This document shows, one piece after another, positions 35,850 to 43,560 of a stretch of DNA of 64,000 nt (position 1 is its first letter; each line of letters begins with the position of its first letter). The stretch comes from Serinibacter arcticus (GTDB lineage Bacteria > Actinomycetota > Actinomycetes > Actinomycetales > Beutenbergiaceae): positions 2,418,001 to 2,482,000 of the forward strand of contig NZ_PYHR01000002.1 of NCBI RefSeq assembly GCF_003121705.1, read 5' to 3'. The position numbers and the translations under genes are program-made. The notes beneath the pieces were generated by a model that saw only the letters and a program-made list of their open reading frames with translations, searched no databases and was not told where the DNA came from.

Positions 35850-36788
35850 TTACGAGGCGATCTCGGCGCTGCGCTCGAGGCGGTCGCGGTAGCGCTGGAC
35901 CTCAGCCGGGAGCACGCCGTCGCGAAGGTCGGTGGCGTCGTAACGGAGCACGGTGACGTCGCCGCCTCCCACCATCCAGTTCTGACGTCGTCGGTCGCGG
36001 CGGATCGACTCGGGCTTGTCGTGGATGGAGGCTCCGTCGATCTCGACCACGATCCACCGCCCGTTGCGCAGGAGCCACGCGAGGTCGCCCCGCGCCCTGA
36101 CGACTCCTGCGGCGTCACGGATCTCGAGCTGGAGCGCGGTCGGCGGGACACCAGCATCGACGCACTGCAGTCGAGCCCACGTCTCGAGGAACGACTCCGC
36201 CCGCCCGTCAGCCAGGACGCCCCACGCACGGACCTTGCGGATCCACCGGTGGCCGGCGCCCATCCTGAGCACGTCGTCCACCGATCGGATGTGTCCCTGG
36301 TTCAAGGCCCAGTCGAGGACGGCGACGAGGTGCAGCCGATCGATGTGCGGCACGGCCTGGACGATCGCCCACGCGACCGTCGCCGCGCGGCGACCGTCCG
36401 CCGTCGTCATCGTGAAGTCGACGTTCTGGGCCCCGCCACGACCCTGCCGCCGACTCGCGCGCACGGCGCGCGCCTTCCAGGTCCGAGGGAGCGCCCAACA
36501 CCCGTGGAGCTGGAGCGCCGCAAGGCCGACGGCGACGGCGCCCTCACCCGCGGCCAGCAGAGCCAGCTCGACACGACGACGCTCGATCTCCGCGATGGTC
36601 CGGTCGGCGCCGGGCTCGAGGTCGTAGATCCCGAGCATCGCCTCGTTCCAGACGCCGGCCGCCAGCCGCCGCTGTCGAGCACGGAAGTCCATGCCTTCCT
36701 GCTGACACTGACCGACCGTCACCAGACCGTGCTGCGCCCGAGCCAGGAGCAGCAGTCCGTCTGGCGGCGATTCGAGGTGACGACCCAT
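35850..36788 (-). CDS. DUF559 domain protein with AbiEi-like N terminus
   Basis: 312 aa from ATG 36788; no clear ribosome binding site. The N-terminal part (LLLLARAQHGLVTVGQCQQE) resembles the winged-helix start of AbiEi-type antitoxin proteins. The C-terminal part has the DUF559/Vsr-like nuclease fold: WIVVEIDGASIHDKPESIRR (acidic residue, ExD-type) and VTVLRYDATDL. DUF559 proteins are related to very-short-patch endonucleases, but activity is unproven and no toxin gene (AbiEii) is adjacent. The gene is bracketed by two REP-like hairpin doublets. It sits between rplI and the ABC exporter, inside a block that is usually conserved. Confidence 0.75.
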   Translation of the reverse strand: MGRHLESPPDGLLLLARAQHGLVTVGQCQQEGMDFRARQRRLAAGVWNEAMLGIYDLEPGADRTIAEIERRRVELALLAAGEGAVAVGLAALQLHGCWALPRTWKARAVRASRRQGRGGAQNVDFTMTTADGRRAATVAWAIVQAVPHIDRLHLVAVLDWALNQGHIRSVDDVLRMGAGHRWIRKVRAWGVLADGRAESFLETWARLQCVDAGVPPTALQLEIRDAAGVVRARGDLAWLLRNGRWIVVEIDGASIHDKPESIRRDRRRQNWMVGGGDVTVLRYDATDLRDGVLPAEVQRYRDRLERSAEIAS

Positions 36789-36894
36789 GGCGAGGTTGCC
36801 GTGGTCGTCCTCGTCCCTGCGACCCCCTGTGGACAACCACCCTCCGCAGAGACGTCGCCTGCGCCTGGGGACAGTCGGGCGCGCCAGCACGCCT

Positions 36895-37028
36895 CCGTCG
36901 AGAACGCCCCACGCTGCTGTTCCACTCGGAAACAGCAGCCACCCACGTGCTCGGCAGAGAGTGGCCGGTCGACCACGTGCCACGCTGCCGTATCACTCGT
37001 ACACAGCAGTCAGGCGCGTGCTCGGCGG
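36895..37028. repeat. REP-like hairpin doublet 2 (copies C and D)
   Basis: Copy C (36895-36956): CCGTCGAGAACG edge, core GCTGCTGTTCC / GGAAACAGCAGC, then CACGTGCTCGGC. Copy D (36965-37028): GGTCGACCACGTG edge, core GCTGCCGTATC / GTACACAGCAGT, then GCGCGTGCTCGGCG. Core-to-core distance is 71 bases. Confidence 0.7.
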
Positions 37029-37041
37029 AGCCGGACAAGCA

Positions 37042-37076
37042 GAACGGCCCGGCTCCCCAGGGGAGCCGGGCCGTTC
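37042..37076 (-). terminator. Terminator of rpsF-ssb-rpsR-rplI operon
   Basis: Perfect 16-bp stem (37042-37057 with 37061-37076) and a 3-base loop, 37 bases after the rplI stop. On the transcribed strand it is followed by TTCTGCTTGTCC, a weak T-rich stretch. Confidence 0.75.
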
Positions 37077-37112
37077 CGTCAGTCAGACAGCAGGGCTGTC
37101 GTCACCGAGCGC

Positions 37113-37568
37113 TCACGCGTCGGCGGCGACGACCTCCACGGTCACCTTGGCGGCGACCTCGTCGTGCAGGTGCACGACGACCTGGTGCGTGCCCAGCGTC
37201 TTGATGTGACCCTTCGCCTCGATCTTGCGGCGGTCGACCTGCGGGCCGCCGGCTGCCACGACGGCCTCGGCGATGTCCTTGGTCGTCACCGTGCCGAAGA
37301 GGCGGCCGCCGGCGCCGGAGCGCGCAGCGACCGTGAAGCGCTTGGACTCGAGCGAGTCGCGAACCGCAGCAGCGCTCTCGACCGTCGCGTGGGCACGCTT
37401 GGCGCGTGCGGCACGGATGGCCTCGATCTCCTTCGCGGCACCCTTGCTCCAGCCGGTGGCCAGACCGCGGGGAACGAGGTAGTTGCGGGCGTACCCGTCC
37501 TTGACCTCGACGATGTCGCCGGGGGCACCGAGACCGGTGACCTCGTGCGTGAGAATCAGCTTCGCCAT
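37113..37568 (-). CDS. rplI: 50S ribosomal protein bL9
   Basis: 151 aa, binds 23S rRNA at the base of the L1 stalk. N-terminal domain MAKLILTHEVTGLG ... DIVEVKDGYARNYLVP is the family signature; the long connecting helix (about 45-75) and the C-terminal domain (SGAGGRLFGTVTTKDIAEAV) are complete. AAGGG upstream of the ATG. Last gene of the four-gene operon, 17 bases from rpsR. Confidence 0.98.
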   Translation of the reverse strand: MAKLILTHEVTGLGAPGDIVEVKDGYARNYLVPRGLATGWSKGAAKEIEAIRAARAKRAHATVESAAAVRDSLESKRFTVAARSGAGGRLFGTVTTKDIAEAVVAAGGPQVDRRKIEAKGHIKTLGTHQVVVHLHDEVAAKVTVEVVAADA

Positions 37569-37584
37569 GATGTGTGCGCCCTTC

Positions 37585-37824
37585 TCAGCGAGCAGAGCTC
37601 GAGTAGGGGAGCAGAGCCATCTCGCGAGCGTTCTTCACGGCGCGCGCGATCTTGCGCTGGTCCTGCACGGAGACACCGGTCACGCGACGGGCGCGGATCT
37701 TGCCGCGGTCCGAGATGAACTTGCGCAGCAGAACGGTGTCCTTGTAGTCGACCGCGCCGTCGAGCTTGACGCTCTTGAGCGGGCTGACCTTCTTCTTGGG
37801 CTTGCGAAGTACGGGCTTCGCCAT
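37585..37824 (-). CDS. rpsR: 30S ribosomal protein bS18 (zinc-free type)
   Basis: 79 aa. Core [25 protein letters not shown] and the C-terminal [14 protein letters not shown] are typical. No cysteine is present, so this is the zinc-independent form. AAGGAG precedes the ATG. bS18 pairs with bS6 on the platform of the small subunit; their genes are in the same operon. Confidence 0.97.
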   Translation of the reverse strand: MAKPVLRKPKKKVSPLKSVKLDGAVDYKDTVLLRKFISDRGKIRARRVTGVSVQDQRKIARAVKNAREMALLPYSSSAR

Positions 37825-37879
37825 GGGCTTTCTCCTTCAGTGATCGGTCCGGCCCGTCGGGGCCGTCGACCGGTGATGT

Positions 37880-38437
37880 CTAGAACGGGGGCTCGTCCGG
37901 GTAGGAGCTCGCGCCCCCCGAGGCCCACGGGTCGTCGTTGCTCGAGCTCGCGCTCGAACCGCCCCGGGAGCCTCCCGACTGCTCGAAGCCGCCACCGCCA
38001 CCGCCGCCGGCGTTGAAGCCGCCGCCGCCTCCGCCGCCACCGCTGAAGCCGCCGCCGCCGCCGCCGCCACCGCGCTGCGAGCGCGTGACCTTGGCCGTGG
38101 CGTAGCGGAGCGAGGGGCCGACCTCGTCGACCTGCAGCTCGACGACGGTGCGCTTCTCGCCCTCACGGGTCTCGTAGGAGCGCTGGACGAGGCGACCCGT
38201 CACGACCACGCGGTTTCCCTTGGTGAGGGACTCCGCCACGTTCTCCGCAGCCTCGCGCCAGATCGAGCAGCGCATGAACAGCGTGTCGCCGTCCTTCCAC
38301 TCGTTGCTCTGACGGTCGAACGTGCGGGGCGTGGACGCGACGGTGAAGTTCGCGACTGCCGCGCCGCTGGGCGTGAAGCGCAGCTCGGGGTCAGCCGTGA
38401 GGTTGCCGATCACGGTGATGACGGTCTCGCCTGCCAT
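37880..38437 (-). CDS. ssb: Single-stranded DNA-binding protein
   Basis: 185 aa. OB fold (1-110: [20 protein letters not shown] ... [20 protein letters not shown]), then a Gly-rich linker of repeated GGGGGGGF blocks and the acidic tip DEPPF (181-185) that recruits replication and repair proteins. AGGAG before the ATG. Essential SSB, in the rpsF operon. Confidence 0.97.
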   Translation of the reverse strand: MAGETVITVIGNLTADPELRFTPSGAAVANFTVASTPRTFDRQSNEWKDGDTLFMRCSIWREAAENVAESLTKGNRVVVTGRLVQRSYETREGEKRTVVELQVDEVGPSLRYATAKVTRSQRGGGGGGGGFSGGGGGGGGFNAGGGGGGGFEQSGGSRGGSSASSSNDDPWASGGASSYPDEPPF

Positions 38438-38493
38438 GGATGCTCCTGTAGTGCCGAGATTCGTGGATCTGAGAGGCGTTGCGGTGGTGAGGC

Positions 38494-38784
38494 TCAGTGA
38501 GCGTCGGGACGCAGCAGCTTGGTGCGCAGGATGGCCTCGTTGAGGCCGAGCTGGCGGTCGAGCTCCTGAGCGAGCGCGGGCGTGGCCGTCATGTTGACGA
38601 CCGCGTAGATGCCCTCGGCCTTCTTGGAGATCTCGAACGCCAGGCGGCGCTTGCCCCAGATGTCGACCTTGTCGATGGAGCCACCACCGGTCGTGATCAC
38701 GGAAAGGAACTTGTCGAGCGACGGAGCGACGGTGCGCTCGTCGACCTCAGGGTCGAGGATCAACATCAACTCGTACTGACGCAT
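38494..38784 (-). CDS. rpsF: 30S ribosomal protein bS6
   Basis: 96 aa. Start [23 protein letters not shown] 38784 lies 11 bases after AGGAGG, whereas the in-frame GTG at 38796 would overlap that ribosome binding site. The full ferredoxin-like fold ends TKLLRPDAH. First gene of the operon. The preceding leader of about 110 bases carries a possible autoregulatory structure. Confidence 0.97.
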   Translation of the reverse strand: MRQYELMLILDPEVDERTVAPSLDKFLSVITTGGGSIDKVDIWGKRRLAFEISKKAEGIYAVVNMTATPALAQELDRQLGLNEAILRTKLLRPDAH

Positions 38785-38906
38785 GTAGATACCCACCTCC
38801 TCTGGTCTGGGCGGTCACGGACTCTCCGTGACAGGAGGGTGTTGCGTACGTTCCGCGCGTCAGCAGCCCCAGGATGGGGCGGAAGACACGCGGAGGTCCG
38901 AGCCTA
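38785..38906 (-). promoter_or_regulatory. rpsF operon promoter and leader
   Basis: TAGGCT (38901-38906) is the likely -10 box. The leader contains a perfect 8-bp hairpin GTCACGGA / TCCGTGAC (38814-38832) flanked by CCTCCT (38833-38838), which can pair with the AGGAGG ribosome binding site (38796-38801). Such a leader fits feedback by the bS6:bS18 complex known from other bacteria; the specific motif is not confirmed here. Confidence 0.45.
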
Positions 38907-38912
38907 CCAGCC

Positions 38913-41348
38913 TCAGCTGGTGGGCGACGGCGCCGGCGTGGGCACCGGCGTCGGGCCCGGCGTGGGTGCCTGGGTGGGCGTGGGAGTCGGGGTCGGCTCC
39001 GGCGTCGGGGTGGGCTCAGGCGTCGGCGTCTCGGTCGGTTCCGGCTCCGGCTCGGGCTCCTCGGTCGGCTCCGGCTCGGGCTCGGGCGCCGGTCCGCTCG
39101 AGACCACGAGGGTCACGGTCGAACCCTCGGCGGCCCGGCCCGCACCCGGGTCGCTGCGGAGCACGACGCCGGCCGGCTGGTCCGAGGCCTCGGTCACCGT
39201 CGCGACGGTGAACCCCGCGGCCTCGAGCGCCGCCCGCGCGGCGCCCTCGTCGAGTCCGGCGACCGCCGGCAGCTCCACGAGCTCGGGCTCGGTCGGGGTC
39301 GGCGTCGGCTCGCGCGTCGGCTCGACCGGGGCGCTGCGCTCCGGGAAGTCCAGGATCTCCCAGCCCTGCGTCACCTTCTCCATGTAGCTGGTCCACAGGT
39401 CCGTCGGGACCGTGCCGCCCGCGACGACGCCGTAGCCGCCGAACGGCGTGATCGGCTCCTCGTTGCCGTCGGGCCCGGTCTGGTACATCGCGACGACGGT
39501 CGCCAGCTGCGGCACGTACCCGGCGAACGAGACGCCCTTGTAGTCGTTGGAGGAACCGGTCTTGCCGGCCGCCGGACGTCCGAGCTCGCTGGCCGTCTCG
39601 CCGCTGCCGCGCTCGACCACCTGGGTCATGGCGTAGGTGGCGTCGGCGGCGACGTCCTCCGAGATGACGCGCTCCCCCGCCGTCGGGCCCTGGTGGACGA
39701 TCGTGCCGTCCTCGAGCACGCGGTCGATGACGTGGGTGGGGTGCTTCTCGCCCTGGGCGGCGAACGTGGCGAACACGGTGGCCATGTCGATGGCGTGCGG
39801 CGAGGCGTTGCCGAGCACGTTGGACAGCACGGGCACGAGCCCGGTGGTGTCGGCGGGCAGCCCGAGGCGGACCGCCGTGTCGACCAGCGTCTGGCCGGGT
39901 TCAGCGCCCTCGGCGTTGGCGTCCCGGTTCAGCTGCACGTACGTCGAGTTCACCGAGTCGGCGGTCGCGTCGACGAGGTCGATCCAGCCGCGGTTGCGCC
40001 GGTCGTAGTTGTTGACGACGTACCCGTCGACGTCCATCCCGGTGTAGCTCTCGTACTTCTCGTCCAGCGGGATCCCGGCCTCGAGCGCAGCCACGAGCGC
40101 GAACGGCTTGAACGTCGAGCCGCCCTGGTAGACGGCCTGCGTCGCGCGGTTGAGCGACTCCGTGAGGTAGTCGCGACCGCCGTACAGCGCGCGGACGCCA
40201 CCGGTGGCCGGGTCGATCGAGACCAGCGTCGCCCGCAGCCCCTCTGCAGCGCCCTCGGGCAGGTCGTTCTCGACGGTGTCGACGGCGGCCGCCTGCATCC
40301 CGGCGTCGAAGGTCGTGACGACCTCGAGGCCGCGACGGTTGAGCTGGTCCTCGGTGAACGGCGCCTCCTCGCCGACGGTGAGCTCGGCGACAGCCATCTG
40401 GAGCAGGTACCCGTTCGTGCCGGCGTACGTGTCGGAGCCGGTCCGCTCGACGACGGCCGGGAACGTCTGCGCCGCCCGCTCGTCCGCGGTGATCCAGCCG
40501 TCGGCCGCCATGAAGTCGAGCGTGCGGGCCCAGCGCGCCTCCGCCTGCTCGGGCGCGACGGCGGGGTCCCACGCGCTCGGCGCGGGGATGACCCCGGCGA
40601 GCATCGCGGACTCGGAGAGGGACAGCTCGGCCGCGCCCTTGCCGAAGTACGCCTGCGCCGCGGCCTCGATGCCGTAGGCGCCGCGACCGTAGTAGATGGT
40701 GTTCATGTAGGCGTCGAGGATCTGGGACTTGTCCAGCTCCTGCTCGACCTTGACGGCGAGGATCGCCTCCTTGAACTTGCCCACGTAGTCCGTGGTCCGG
40801 CCGAGGTAGTAGTTCTCGACGTACTGCTGCGTCAGCGTGGACGCGCCCTGGCGGTCGCCGCCGCGCAGGTTGTTCCAGAGCGCCCGGACGATTCCCACGG
40901 GATCGATGCCGGAGTTGGAGTAGAAGCGACGGTCCTCGGAGGCGACGACGGCCTCGCCCACGTGGGCCGGCAGCGTGGTGGTGTCGACGATGGTGCGGTC
41001 GACCTCCGCGATCTCGCCGATCGGCGTGGTCCCGTCGGAGAAGTAGATGGTCGAGCCCTCGGCCACCGCCAGCTCGTCGGGCGCCGGCACGTCCGTCATC
41101 GCGTACGCCACGGCGAGTCCGCCGACGACCAGCCCGAGCCCCGTCACCAGGGTCCCGAGCAGCACGCGCCAGCTCGGCAGCCACCGACGCACCGGGCCGA
41201 GCCCGGCCCGCGGGTAGTTCCAGCCCTTCTTGCGGGCGGGCTTGCGCCTCCCCTTCGCGGAGGAGGCCTTCGGCCGGGACGACGACGGGCGCCCCGACGA
41301 GGCAGGCTTCCTGCCGGGGGCGGGCTTGGGGGTCTTGCTGGCTGCCAC
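38913..41348 (-). CDS. Class A penicillin-binding protein with PASTA domain
   Basis: 811 aa bifunctional peptidoglycan synthase. Lys/Arg/Ser/Pro-rich cytoplasmic tail (1-60), TM helix (63-84), glycosyltransferase domain with EDRRFYSNSGIDP (Glu 138) and QGASTLTQQYVENYYL, then a transpeptidase domain with STFK near 409, SVN and KTGSS. A PASTA domain (LPAVAGLDEGAARAALEAAG) follows, and a Pro/Glu/Thr-rich tail ends the protein. GTG start after AGGAGG. This is the PonA1-like enzyme; the PASTA unit may sense muropeptides or beta-lactams. The C-terminal low-complexity tail (about 90 residues) is long. Confidence 0.95.
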   Translation of the reverse strand: MAASKTPKPAPGRKPASSGRPSSSRPKASSAKGRRKPARKKGWNYPRAGLGPVRRWLPSWRVLLGTLVTGLGLVVGGLAVAYAMTDVPAPDELAVAEGSTIYFSDGTTPIGEIAEVDRTIVDTTTLPAHVGEAVVASEDRRFYSNSGIDPVGIVRALWNNLRGGDRQGASTLTQQYVENYYLGRTTDYVGKFKEAILAVKVEQELDKSQILDAYMNTIYYGRGAYGIEAAAQAYFGKGAAELSLSESAMLAGVIPAPSAWDPAVAPEQAEARWARTLDFMAADGWITADERAAQTFPAVVERTGSDTYAGTNGYLLQMAVAELTVGEEAPFTEDQLNRRGLEVVTTFDAGMQAAAVDTVENDLPEGAAEGLRATLVSIDPATGGVRALYGGRDYLTESLNRATQAVYQGGSTFKPFALVAALEAGIPLDEKYESYTGMDVDGYVVNNYDRRNRGWIDLVDATADSVNSTYVQLNRDANAEGAEPGQTLVDTAVRLGLPADTTGLVPVLSNVLGNASPHAIDMATVFATFAAQGEKHPTHVIDRVLEDGTIVHQGPTAGERVISEDVAADATYAMTQVVERGSGETASELGRPAAGKTGSSNDYKGVSFAGYVPQLATVVAMYQTGPDGNEEPITPFGGYGVVAGGTVPTDLWTSYMEKVTQGWEILDFPERSAPVEPTREPTPTPTEPELVELPAVAGLDEGAARAALEAAGFTVATVTEASDQPAGVVLRSDPGAGRAAEGSTVTLVVSSGPAPEPEPEPTEEPEPEPEPTETPTPEPTPTPEPTPTPTPTQAPTPGPTPVPTPAPSPTS

Positions 41349-41681
41349 GAAGGTCGCCTCCTAGCTGCGGTGCCCGCCTGGGACAGGGCGTCTCCCGGGA
41401 CTGCGGACGGTCCAGTATGGCCACCGTCCCCGAGCCGACCGCCGCCGTCGCGAGCCGGTTCACGACATCGGCACATCTCCTCCGCGCCGGTCCACCAGGA
41501 CCTTCGAACGCCCGCGACGATGCCGCTCGCCCCGTGTGAGCCGGGTCACCACGAGCCGCCCGTCGATGCGCGGTCGTTGACTTCACCGCACATGCGATGT
41601 ATCAATTCGATACATCGATTCGTTCGCTCCACGCGATGCATCGATCGACCCGACCCCCCGATCCGTGAGGAGACAGCCGCC
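41349..41681. other. Control region between PBP and padR genes
   Basis: 333 bases, divergent. CATACT at 41414-41419 (minus strand) could be the PBP -10 box. On the plus strand TTGACT (41577-41582) is a plausible -35 for padR, with its -10 inside the padR operator. Nothing else recognised. Confidence 0.4.
41595..41617 (+). promoter_or_regulatory. Probable PadR operator
   Basis: Perfect inverted repeat CGATGTATC (41595-41603), AATTC, GATACATCG (41609-41617). ATGTAT-N-ATACAT palindromes are the classic PadR site. It overlaps the expected -10 region of the padR-ino1 promoter, so autorepression is likely. A related GATGCATCGATCG follows at about 41636. Confidence 0.7.
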
Positions 41682-42452
41682 ATGCGCAAGCGCAGCGACG
41701 TGCTCGACCTCGCGATCCTCGGGCGGCTGGCGAGCGGACCCCTGCACGGCTACGAGCTGCGCAAGCAGCTCTCGGCCACGCTAGGCATGTTCCGCTCGCT
41801 GTCCTTCGGGTCGCTCTACCCCCGGCTGCGCGGGCTCGAGGGATGCGGGTGGATCACGACCGCCCACACCGCCTCGCTGCCGCACGCGCTCGCCAGCAAG
41901 CGCTCGCGCGTGAGCTACGAGCTGACGGCGGCGGGCAAGGAGCACCTGGCCGAGACCCTCACCGCGGCCGACCCGGCCGCCTGGGACGACGACGTGTTCG
42001 ACGTCCGGTTCTCGATGTTCGCCGACACCGACCCGACGACGCGCCTGCGCATCCTCGAGGGTCGGCGCACGCGCGTGCTCGAGAGCCGCGAGGCCTCCCG
42101 CCTCGCCGCCGCCCGCAACCGCGAGCGCCGCGACGCCTACACCGCCGAGCTCCAGCGCCACGGCCTGGAGATCCTCGACAAGGAGATCGGCTGGCTCGAG
42201 GGCCTCATCGCCACCGAGCGAGCAGCCGCCACCCCCACCACGACCACCGCTCGGCCCCGGCCGAGGCGGAGCCGCCGGCATGAGTCATTCAGGCCGGTCC
42301 ACCCCCCAAGAAGGAGTACCCATGAGTTCCATCCGCGTTGCCATCGCGGGCGTCGGCAACTGCGCGAGCTCGCTCGTGCAGGGCGTCGAGTACTACAAGG
42401 ACGCCGACCCCACCACCAAGGTGCCCGGCCTCATGCACGTGCAGTTCGGTGA
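41682..42452 (+). CDS. PadR family transcriptional regulator
   Basis: 256 codons as read. The winged helix occupies about residues 5-90 ([34 protein letters not shown]), followed by a helical dimerisation part to about 185. A PadR gene directly before ino1 is conserved in actinobacteria (Rv0047c next to Rv0046c in M. tuberculosis). The frame overlaps ino1 by 131 bases. One extra base near the C run 42232-42236 would instead end the protein at TGA 42281-42283, before ino1, so the last ~55 residues are doubtful. GAGGAG before the ATG. Confidence 0.82.
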   Translation: MRKRSDVLDLAILGRLASGPLHGYELRKQLSATLGMFRSLSFGSLYPRLRGLEGCGWITTAHTASLPHALASKRSRVSYELTAAGKEHLAETLTAADPAAWDDDVFDVRFSMFADTDPTTRLRILEGRRTRVLESREASRLAAARNRERRDAYTAELQRHGLEILDKEIGWLEGLIATERAAATPTTTTARPRPRRSRRHESFRPVHPPRRSTHEFHPRCHRGRRQLRELARAGRRVLQGRRPHHQGARPHARAVR

Positions 42453-43416
42453 GTACCACGTGGGTGACCTCGACTTCGTCGCGGCGTTCGACGTCGACGC
42501 CAAGAAGGTCGGTCAGGACCTGTCCGCCGCCATCAACGCGAGCGAGAACAACACGATCAAGATCGCCGACGTGCCGCCCACCGGCGTGCAGGTCCAGAAG
42601 GGCCCGACCCTGGACGGCCTCGGCAAGTACTACCGCGAGACCATCGAGGAGTCCGCCGACGAGGCCGTCGACGTCGTCGCCGTCCTCAAGGAGACCGGCG
42701 CCGACGTGCTCGTCTGCTACCTCCCCGTGGGCTCGGAGGAGGCCGCGAAGTTCTACGCGCAGGCCGCGATCGACGCCGGGGTGGCGTTCGTCAACGCGCT
42801 GCCCGTCTTCATCGCCGGCACGCCCGAGTGGGCCGACAAGTTCACGGCCGCCGGTGTGCCGATCGTCGGCGACGACATCAAGTCGCAGGTCGGCGCCACC
42901 ATCACGCACCGCGTGCTGGCCCGCCTGTTCGAGGACCGCGGCGTCGTCCTGGACCGTACGTACCAGCTGAACGTCGGCGGCAACATGGACTTCAAGAACA
43001 TGCTCGAGCGCGAGCGCCTCGAGTCGAAGAAGATCTCCAAGACGCAGGCCGTCACGTCGAACCTGACCGACGCCGCCTTCGCCGGCAAGACCGAGGACCG
43101 CAACGTCCACATCGGCCCGTCGGACTACGTCGCGTGGCTCGACGACCGCAAGTGGGCCTACGTCCGCATGGAGGGTCGCGCGTTCGGCGACGCCCCCATC
43201 AACATGGAGTACAAGCTCGAGGTCTGGGACTCGCCCAACTCGGCCGGCGTGATCATCGACGCCGTCCGCGCGGCGAAGATCGCCAAGGACCGTGGCGTGG
43301 GTGGCCCGATCACCTCCGCGTCGGCGTACTTCATGAAGTCCCCGCCGGAGCAGCTCGAGGACCAGCACGCCCGCGAGCAGCTCGAGGCCTTCATCCGCGG
43401 CGACGTCGAGCGCTGA
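42322..43416 (+). CDS. ino1: Inositol-3-phosphate synthase
   Basis: 364 aa from ATG 42322, preceded by AAGGAG. Makes inositol-3-phosphate from glucose-6-phosphate for phosphatidylinositol and mycothiol. The NAD-binding start is [20 protein letters not shown]; other conserved segments are [31 protein letters not shown] and [12 protein letters not shown]. Typical actinobacterial short-form synthase. Downstream of padR and most likely repressed by it. Followed by a strong terminator that is itself a REP-like repeat copy. Confidence 0.96.
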   Translation: MSSIRVAIAGVGNCASSLVQGVEYYKDADPTTKVPGLMHVQFGEYHVGDLDFVAAFDVDAKKVGQDLSAAINASENNTIKIADVPPTGVQVQKGPTLDGLGKYYRETIEESADEAVDVVAVLKETGADVLVCYLPVGSEEAAKFYAQAAIDAGVAFVNALPVFIAGTPEWADKFTAAGVPIVGDDIKSQVGATITHRVLARLFEDRGVVLDRTYQLNVGGNMDFKNMLERERLESKKISKTQAVTSNLTDAAFAGKTEDRNVHIGPSDYVAWLDDRKWAYVRMEGRAFGDAPINMEYKLEVWDSPNSAGVIIDAVRAAKIAKDRGVGGPITSASAYFMKSPPEQLEDQHAREQLEAFIRGDVER

Positions 43417-43423
43417 CCCACCC

Positions 43424-43560
43424 GCTGACCACGCGCTGGGCTGCTCTATCCGCCGGATAGAGCAGCCCAGCGCGTTTTCGTCGTCGGAGTCCTCCGTCGA
43501 GAACGTGTGAGTGTGCCGTATAGGCCCGTTCGAGCAGTGTCACGCGTGCTCGGCGACGGG
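43424..43560. repeat. REP-like hairpin doublet 3 (copies E and F)
   Basis: Copy E (43424-43484) is the most symmetrical, with a 20-bp perfect stem. Copy F (43495-43560) has CCGTCGAGAACGTG, GCCGTAT, CAGTGTCACGCG and TGCTCGGCGACGG. Core distance 72 bases. Copy F runs into the last seven codons of the MFS gene. Confidence 0.7.
43432..43478 (+). terminator. Intrinsic terminator of ino1
   Basis: 20-bp perfect stem (43432-43451 with 43455-43474), 3-base loop, followed by TTTT (43475-43478), 16 bases after the ino1 stop. Confidence 0.85.

Larger units (their letters stand above)
36789..37112. other. Gene-free spacer between DUF559 gene and rplI
   Basis: 324 bases. Holds REP-like doublet 2 (36895-37028) and the rplI terminator hairpin (37042-37076). 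No TANNNT box at leaderless distance is seen before the DUF559 start. Confidence 0.5.
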
